This document shows positions 5,981 through 5,988 of a DNA stretch of 5,988 nt, in pieces (within the stretch, counting starts at the first letter, position 1; every line of letters begins with the position of its first letter). A program made the position numbers and the translations under genes. The notes below the pieces were generated by a model. It was given only the letters and a program-made list of their open reading frames with translations. It made no database searches and was not told the origin of the DNA. Source of the DNA: Pseudomonadota bacterium (GTDB taxonomy: Bacteria; Pseudomonadota; Gammaproteobacteria; Enterobacterales; Enterobacteriaceae). Where the stretch lies: positions 1 to 5,988 of the forward strand of contig JAEYFY010000144.1 of assembly GCA_023454395.1 (NCBI GenBank), read 5' to 3'.

Positions 5981-5988
5981 CTTTTAAA

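Noticed and set aside
5952..5985. Overlapping sigma-70 promoter for glmY (TTGGCA as -35, TATATA/TATAAA as -10)
   Set aside because: The spacing is about 12 bases, far from 17, and the hexamer 17 bases upstream (AAAAGT) is poor. The TTGGCA is better explained as the sigma-54 -24 element.

Overview
The window looks like a chromosomal segment of an AT-rich member of the Enterobacterales. Protein similarity to E. coli GlrR, GlrK and GlnB, recalled from memory, is very high. The AT-rich bases and the 538-residue two-domain NadE between glrR and glnB suggest the Proteus/Providencia (Morganellaceae) side of the order. The genus call is inference. Nothing points to a mobile element, prophage, CRISPR array or recent transfer.

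Every feature is read on the minus strand, so transcription runs right to left. From right to left: a sigma-54 promoter (5964-5980); the small RNA GlmY (start near 5952); a 124-base leader with no clear promoter; glrK (qseE), a membrane sensor kinase; qseG (yfhG), an outer-membrane lipoprotein with a long Pro/Lys/Glu-rich tail; glrR (qseF), a sigma-54 enhancer-binding response regulator; a 73-base gap with a possible weak promoter; nadE, a glutamine-dependent NAD+ synthetase; and the first 15 codons of glnB (PII), which runs off the left edge.

The genes form two linked blocks. In E. coli, QseG contacts the periplasmic part of GlrK, GlrK phosphorylates GlrR, and GlrR with sigma-54 activates glmY. 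GlmY binds the adaptor RapZ and spares GlmZ from RNase E, which raises GlmS and glucosamine-6-phosphate synthesis for the cell envelope. Here the whole circuit is contiguous: kinase, accessory lipoprotein, regulator and target sRNA. The sigma-54 promoter lies only 9 bases from the right edge, so the GlrR and IHF sites expected upstream are not visible. The second block, nadE-glnB, couples amidation by glutamine in NAD+ synthesis to the nitrogen sensor PII.

The circuit itself is known. The points most worth checking are: the enlarged repetitive tail of QseG and its uncertain start; the lack of a textbook terminator after GlmY, which may allow read-through into glrK and positive autoregulation; two mutually exclusive RNA foldings near the GlmY 3' region; and the nadE-glnB pairing.
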